Positions 57,001-64,000 of a stretch of 64,000 bases of DNA are shown piece by piece. The notes under the pieces are model-generated. The model made no database searches. It saw only the letters and a program-made list of their open reading frames with translations, and was not told the origin of the DNA. The stretch comes from CAYNHQ01 sp964397255. Lineage in GTDB: Bacteria > Bdellovibrionota_G > JALEGL01 > DATDPG01. Every line of letters begins with the position of its first letter. Position 1 is the stretch's first letter. Location of the stretch: positions 1-64,000 of the forward strand of contig CAYNHQ010000002.1 in NCBI GenBank assembly GCA_964397255.1, given 5' to 3'. The translations under genes were made by a program, and so were the position numbers.

Positions 57001-60000
57001 TGGCTTTTCAAACAGGCGATTCAATGGGAGGGAATGTGCAGCACAAACTTCAAATATCCCTTCCTATGGGCGATTGGAATACCCGAACTTGTCTATATTG
57101 CGTCCGGAGTGGATGTTCGCCCCGAGACCTCTTTGCTTTGCGGTAGTCCCACCTCCGCCGCTCCCCAGGTTCCGGGAGGATCCAATTTCAAAGATCTCCT
57201 CAATAGCGGCCAATTAAAAAAATTCGGGTCCGAGGTTCAGGGCCTGGCCAAGAATTTTTCGGCAGACGGAAAAGGAATGGACTCATCTTCCTTCTCAAAG
57301 CTCGCGGATTTCGGAAAGGGTCAACTGGAGAAAATCTTCCGGAAAAGACTCGAAGATTATGGATCGGCCGCAAGCTCTTTGAAGGCAGCCGCAGGCGCTG
57401 CCGGCGTGGAAATGCCATCGCTTAACCCGGATCAGTTTCTGACCGGAATCGAGGAAAAAGTAGAGGAAACCGCGAGCGAGAAACTTCAAGGCTATGTTAC
57501 GAAAAAAATTCAAGAAGGAATAGATGCGGGTGAACAGTATATCGACGATCGGGTGGAAAAATACACCGCCCCGATCGATAACTTTAACAAGGAGAAAAAC
57601 GATGACTTCATTCCCACATTATAAAGAGGCCCAGGAGTGGGCAAAGGAACATAGGCAATGGCTTGTCCCATCTGTATTCGCACTGATGGGTACGCTGCTC
57701 TTTTTTCAGGGTGTTTCCAATTACAAAGAAAAACTGGGTTACAACATGAAAGGTATCGAGGTGATTGTTTCGGCCCAAGAGCTTCCCGACGGGCATACGC
57801 TGGTCGCGAAAGATCTACGAAAACAGACCGTGCCTGAAAAACTGGTTCCAATCGGTGTGGTACTCGTCTCGGATGTAAGTAAGGTCCTGGGACATACGGT
57901 CACGCGCCCCATTACCAAAGGAGAGGTGATATTTTGGTCCGCCATCGACGTTACGTTCGCTTCCAGCGGACCGGCTTCAAAAATCGCGAAGGGGTATCGT
58001 TCCATGGCGGTGAACGTGGATTCCACCTCATCGATCGGCCAATCCGTTCGGCCGGGAGATCACGTGGACATGCTCGTCACGTTGAATCAGACCGAAGACT
58101 CGAAAGGGCCCATGACGTTCACGTTGCTCCAAAACATCGCCGTACTGGATGTGGGGCAAGCGGAACAAACGGACAAAGGGAATTACGGAACATTGACGCT
58201 AATGGTCCTGCCCAAAGAAGTCGCGCTTATCACATTTGCCGAGCAAAATGGGAAGCTCAATTTCGTACTCCGGCATCCCGAAGATCAGAAAACTCCTAGC
58301 GATCTCCCGATGATCGGAATGAGCCAAGTGGTCGAAAACGGTTTTCGCAATTCGCTTCAAAACGAAAGAAACGAAACGGTTGAAATTATTCGCGGAGGAA
58401 AAAATCGCTTCTCGGCCAACCTGCCTTGACTGTCAAAGTACACGTCATATCATTAACTTATGACGTATACCTTCGAGTGCGGTGTCTGCCACGCCGTCTA
58501 CCGCCTCGACGAGGAACAAATCACGGGAAAGGGCGTGAAAGTCACCTGTCCCCGATGCCTCAACTACTTTTTTCTTCGTCCCGGCTCGGCAGCTACGGAG
58601 GTTCCGGTCATCGAGCATATCGTGTCGGACGGAGAGCAGGAAATTGAAATTCCTCCCCCCTCCCCCGGAGAAGCGACCAGTGATCAGCTACTTTCCGACG
58701 ACGATCTGGCCGCAACATCCCTACCACCAGAAGAAGAAAAGACGCTCATTGCCCCGGGAATTCCTCCCGCTCCCGCGCAGAAAAATATCTCTGAACCCCC
58801 GGTTCCAGACAAGGTACGCCCCACGAGGGGAGGTTTTCCGACCCCTTCAGACACGCAGATCACAAAGGCAGACCTTAACGATTATCCGCCGGATGAACCC
58901 CCGCGATCGGCTATCGATCAAATCTTGATCCCCTTTTCGTTGATTGTCCTGGTGGTCTCGGGCCTCCTTTACATGAATTATAGAAATCTAATTCGGATTC
59001 CTGGTTTGGAGCTATTACAAGAAGGCTCTCAAAAACTCCCAGCCTCGAACGGGCTGCCCGGAGTGGATACCGCACGCAATCCGGAGGCACCAAAACACGG
59101 GTTTCCTGTCATCGATCCCGGTGTGAATGCCTGGGACAGCAATCCTCCCGCCATCCCATCCACGACAGCTAGGCCTGAAGAATAAGGTTACTTTTCGTTC
59201 TCAAGAGGAGTTGGATAATTTTTGGTGAAACAGGCGTCACAAAACTTCGTTTTCTCCGTTTTGAGCGCCCGATAGACACCTTCCATACTCAAATAGCAGA
59301 GACGATCTGCACCGATAAATTTGCGGGTTCCTTCTACGGATTTTTGTGCAGCAATCAATTCGTCTACATTGGGTGTGTCAATCCCGTAATAACAGGGGCT
59401 GATCACGGGCGGAGAGCTGATCAAAAGATAAATTTCCTTCGCGCCCGCATCGCGAATCATCTTAATGATTTTTTGGCTCGTATTTCCCCGAACAATCGAA
59501 TCATCAATCACGGCCACGCGCTTCCCTGTGAGAACGGATGGAACCGGATTTAATTTTACTTTAACTCCAAAACCTCTGATGGACTGGCGGGGTTCGATGA
59601 ATGTCCGCCCGACGTAGTGGTTTCGGATAAATCCCATTTCCATCGGAATACCGCTCTCTTCCGAAAATCCAAGCGCGGTCACCACACCCGAATCCGGAAC
59701 GGGTGTGACCACGTCGGCTTCCAGTTTAAATTCACGAGCCAATTCCCGGCCAAGGTTCTTTCGCACTTCATATACATTTTCGCCATAGAGACGAGAATCC
59801 GGACGGGCAAAATAAATGTGTTCGAACACGCACGAGGCCCGCTTTGTTGGTTCTGCAAATCGTATGGACCGGATCGAACCATCACCTCGCAAGACCAGCA
59901 TTTCTCCCGGTTCGATTTCGCGCTCGTATTTCGCGCCGATGAGATCGAACGCACAGGTTTCAGAAGCCACGACGGGCATCTTGTTGAGCCACCCCAAAGC

Positions 60001-63000
60001 AAGGGGCCTCATTCCCATCGGATCGCGCGCTGCGATCATTTCCTTTTCCGTTAAAAACAGAAGGGAGTAAGCGCCCATCAATTCTTTCAGGCCATTTGCA
60101 ATTTTTTCATCAATCGACGTTCCTTCGGACATGGCGGCCAAGTGAACAATAACTTCGGTATCCATTGTCGACTGAAATACGGCTCCGCGTTTTTCCAGGT
60201 TGGCACGAATCGATTTAAAATTGGTAAGATTTCCATTGTGAGCGATGGCCAGATTTCCAAAACCTCCGGAACCAATAAAGGGCTGAACGTTTCTCTGAAT
60301 ATTATCGCCGGTGGTGGAATACCGAACATGCCCAATGGCCATGTTCCCCCGGAGATATTGGAAAGAGTCCTTGTCGAAGGCTTCAGAAACAAGGCTTGTT
60401 CGCCGAATCTTAAAAAGACGGCTGCCATCCGTAGAAACGATCCCAGCCGATTCCTGGCCCCGATGTTGGAGAGCGTAAAGCCCGAGATAAGCTAGGTTCG
60501 ACGCTTCTTCATGCCCGGCAACGCCGAATATGCCGCACATCTTAGAGTTCCTCCATAAAGCGACGGTAACGTGAATGAAGATCTTTCAAGTCAAAAATCG
60601 TATCACGATTGATGGAGAGCGTCGTCCCACCCGTCATGCCGAGAATAAGAAAAGGCACCGCATAATTTCGAGTGAGAATTTCAATTTGAGGTTGGTGCTC
60701 GGGAGAAAAGGAAATCAATGCGCGAGAAGGATACTCCCCAAAAAGGCCGGCCCAAAGATTCCACTCGTTCGGAAGCGAAATCGTCGCACCCATCAGAGCA
60801 CGATTCGGACTAAAAGCACACTCGACCATTGTTTGAAAAAGCCCCCCTTCGGAAAGATCGCGAGCGGAACTAAAGAGTTCTTTATCGGCTCCCTCGATCA
60901 AAACCTTTTGGAGAGACTGTTCGTCGCTCAGAGTAATCGGAGGAACACGAAGATCTTCCCGATGCAAGATGATCCGAGCGAATTCCGATTCGTAAATCGC
61001 CTTCTCGTCTCTTCCGCCCAGAAGCGCAATCGTCATTCCTTCTTTTGAAAAATACCCACGAACCGCTTTGGAGACGTCTTCGATGAGCCCGACCATTCCG
61101 ATCGTCGGCGTCGGCTGAATATGAACGCTTCCCGTTTGATTGTAGAGGCTGACATTTCCTCCCGTCACTGGCGCCTCAAACATTCGGCAAACGTCACCTA
61201 GGGCTCGAATTCCTTCACGGATTTCGCCCATCACCTTAGGATCTTCAGGATTTCCATAGTTGAGACAATTTGTTGTGGCGACCGCCTTTGCCCCGGTACA
61301 GGCCAAATTTCGGATCGCTTCGGCGCAAACATGCACCGTTCCCCAGTACGGATCCGCAGCGCAATAGTGACCGTTGCTATCCACCGTCAGGGCGATTCCC
61401 CTTTTGAGTCCTTTCACACGGAGAACGGAAGCATCCGATCCGGGAAGAACAACGGTGTCGGCGCCCACGGTCTGATCGTATTGCCCATAAATCCGCTCTC
61501 GAGATGAGAGATTCGGACTTCCAATCATTCGATTACCTGTCTCGCGCAGATCGAGAGAGGGTAAATCCCCAATAGAATGTTCTTGGGTTCGTACCACCGG
61601 CTGAATCGACGGGCGGTCGTAGGTCGGTGCGCCGTCGGTCAAGGGAGCCACTTCCATATCCACTACTACTTCGCCATGATGTATTGCTTTCACACGGCCG
61701 TTTTCGACAACCACACCCACATCGGCACAATCGATTTCCCATTTCCTCGCGATTTCAAAAATCCGATCGACTTTTTTCGGCTCGGCGACCAGAAGCATCC
61801 GTTCCTGGGACTCCGAAAGAAAAATTTCCCAAGCATTCATTCCCGATTCACGAACCGGAACGCGATCGAGATCAACTTCCATCCCGCTTTTCCCGCGTGA
61901 AGACATTTCGAAAGTGGAGCAGGCGATTCCCGCGGCTCCCATATCTTGGATTCCAACGAGAAGTTTTTCCTCCATCATTTCGAGGCAGGCTTCGAGCAGG
62001 AGTTTTTCCGTGAAAGGATCACCCACCTGAACCGTCGGCCGCCGCTCTTCATTTCCGGCGCCGAATTCTTCCGAAGCCATTGTCGCCCCATGAATTCCGT
62101 CCCGACCCGTTTTGGAGCCGAGATAAATCACTCGATTTCCGGCTCCCTTGGCGATGGCTTTGTGAATCATCTCCCGCTTTGCGACTCCCACAGCCATAAC
62201 GTTGACGAGATTATTTCCATTGTAAGTAGAGTCGAAATGAACCTCTCCCCCTACCGTCGGGATCCCGATGCAATTTCCGTAAAACGAGATCCCCGAAACC
62301 ACCCCATGAACCAAGTACGAAGTCTTGGAATGCTTCGGCTCACCAAATGATAGAGAATCCAATACCGCGATGGGACGTGCACCCATCGTAAAAATGTCAC
62401 GCAAGATACCACCGACCCCCGTCGCCGCACCTTGCGTGGGCTCTATGAAGGATGGGTGATTGTGACTTTCGATCTTGAAGGCCAGAACATAGCCATCGTC
62501 CAAATCGATGATTCCCGCATTCTCGCCCGGTCCCTGGAGAACCATCGGCCCCTTGGTCGGAAGATTTTTTAAATGAATGCGTGTGCTCTTGTACGAACAA
62601 TGCTCGCTCCAAAGAGCGGCAAAAATTCCCAGCTCCACGCGCGTCGGTTCGCGCCCGAGAAAGCCCAAAATACGGTCGAACTCTTCGGTCGTCAGTCCCT
62701 GATCAGCCGCTTCACTCCGTAAGCTCATACCGCGCATCTTCAATAATGGGATTGCTCAGAAGCTTCTTACACATTTCGTCCACTCTCACCGAAGCCTTTT
62801 TTCGATCCTTTTCATTGAGTTCAAATTCAATATTCTTGCCCACGCGAACACTCGAAACCTCCGCGTAGCCGAGCCGTTTAAGCGCTCCTTCTACCGCCTT
62901 CCCCTGAGGATCCAGAACCTCTTTTCGAGGTGTAACCACCACACGTACTTTCATTTTTTTTTCTCCATTCGATCCCAAACCACTTGATACGCCTCCGCCA

Positions 63001-64000
63001 AACCACCTAAATCTTTTCTGAATCGATCTTTGTCGAGAATGTTCCCCGTCGACGAATCCCAGAGACGGCAGCCATCGGGAGAAATCTCATCCGCCAAAAG
63101 GAGCTTTCCCGAAGTGTCTCGGCCGAATTCAATTTTGAAATCGGCCAGAACAATGTCGATGGATTTAAAAAAGGCCTGCAAAAGTTCATTGACTCGAAGG
63201 GCGCGTTTTTTCAGATCCATCACCTCATCGGCCGTCGCAAGTTTCATCAGGCGAATATGATCCTCCGTCAGAATCGGATCATCGAGCGCATCATTTTTAT
63301 AATAAAATTCGACTAAAGGGGGTTGGAACGGCTCTTTTTCTCGTATACCCAGACGACGACAGATGCTCCCCGCCGCCAGATTTCGGACAACCACTTCCAG
63401 GGGAACGATCGTCACCGCCCTAACTAACATTTCTCGGTCGTTAAGTGACTTTACATAATGCGACTCGACGCCATTTTTTTTTAAATATTCAAAGATATGG
63501 GCGGAGATGCGCCGATTAAGCACGCCCTTGTTTTCGATTTCTGCTTTTTTCTTCGCGTTGAACGCCGTGGCCGAATCTTTGAATCTCATGACATGCGTTC
63601 CCGCCTCAGGCCCGGGCCATAACTGCTTAGCCTTTCCTTCGTATAACGGCTTCGAAGCGTTGCTTTCCATCAGGGGGCGCGGAGTATAATCGAAACGTCC
63701 ATTGACACAAGTTGACGAAACCGTAGGTTAGGAGAAGATAAGTGATTCCGAACAGTTGGCGCACATTTATCATCGCATTTTTCATCGGCGCTACTCTCCT
63801 TTCTCTCGTTTCCTTTTCATCGATTCATAATTCCGATGATGCCATTTATTCCGTAGTGATCCGCTCGGTAACAGAAGGATACTTCTGGCCTCTCCATTTC
63901 GCCGATAATGTTTTTCAAGCAAAGCCTCCCCTCTTCTTTTGGCTCGGGGGGCTCTTGGTTCATTTGTTCGGGAACCATGATTTTGTTTATCGATTGATTC

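Overview
This window looks like a chromosomal segment of a Gram-negative, deltaproteobacterium-like bacterium (Myxococcota, Bdellovibrionota or Desulfobacterota type). The placement is inferred from gene content: a response regulator with a conserved C-terminal tail directly before valS, a FrzS-like receiver/coiled-coil protein, HD-GYP and PilZ proteins, Tad/Flp pilus genes, a MoxR-DUF58-BatA-DUF4159 cluster, and a surE-pcm-nlpD-like run. No rRNA, tRNA or CRISPR array was seen. Most of the DNA is close to 50% G+C by eye; the operon at 40968-45631 is clearly richer.

Layout. 60-5377: AAA/DUF4143 ATPase, secreted metzincin, PAS histidine kinase and an isocitrate dehydrogenase-type enzyme, all on the minus strand. 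5521-11631 (+): a secreted unknown, then a tightly coupled operon of a GAF/HD-GYP phosphodiesterase, two polytopic membrane proteins and a family 2 glycosyltransferase. 11632-13075: no credible protein gene; it holds a candidate structured RNA of about 1.1 kb on the minus strand and a cluster of DnaA boxes. 13076-15708 (-): PilZ, aspC, coaD, rsmD. 15727-27376 (-): the MoxR/Bat-type cell-envelope cluster, interrupted by a vapBC module on the other strand. 27514-31840 (+): response regulator, valS, birA. 31847-39403 (-): a 2129-residue exported protein of unknown role and a phospholipase D/cardiolipin synthase-like enzyme. 39425-45631 (+): two small helical-repeat genes, then a four-gene gamma-glutamyl amine or amino-alcohol catabolic operon. 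45693-47098 (-): thioredoxin-like ferredoxin and a FrzS-like protein. 47234-48733 (+): two pilin-like genes and rmuC. 48661-52231: an array of three foreign-looking modules bounded by four copies of a 71-bp repeat. 52157-54299 (-): LysM/M23 lipoprotein, pcm, surE. 54757-59185 (+): TadE/TadG/CpaB-like genes and a zinc-ribbon membrane protein. 59188-63670 (-): purC-purS-purL-purF. 63742-64000 (+): start of a PMT/ArnT-like glycosyltransferase.

Two things stand out. First, the minus strand of 11634-12727 encodes what looks like a very large structured non-coding RNA: an 18-position helix joins its two ends 1.07 kb apart, the 3' end runs into eight U residues, and at least a dozen local hairpins lie inside, including GCAA and UUCG tetraloops that exist only in the minus-strand reading. 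Second, the 71-bp repeat is the 3' end of the M23 peptidase gene. One copy is still in that gene, one forms the last codons of the convergent rmuC gene, and two lie between, separating a frameshifted secreted metalloprotease, an MNT/HEPN toxin-antitoxin pair and a secreted unknown. This suggests repeated insertion of cargo at the 3' end of the peptidase gene.
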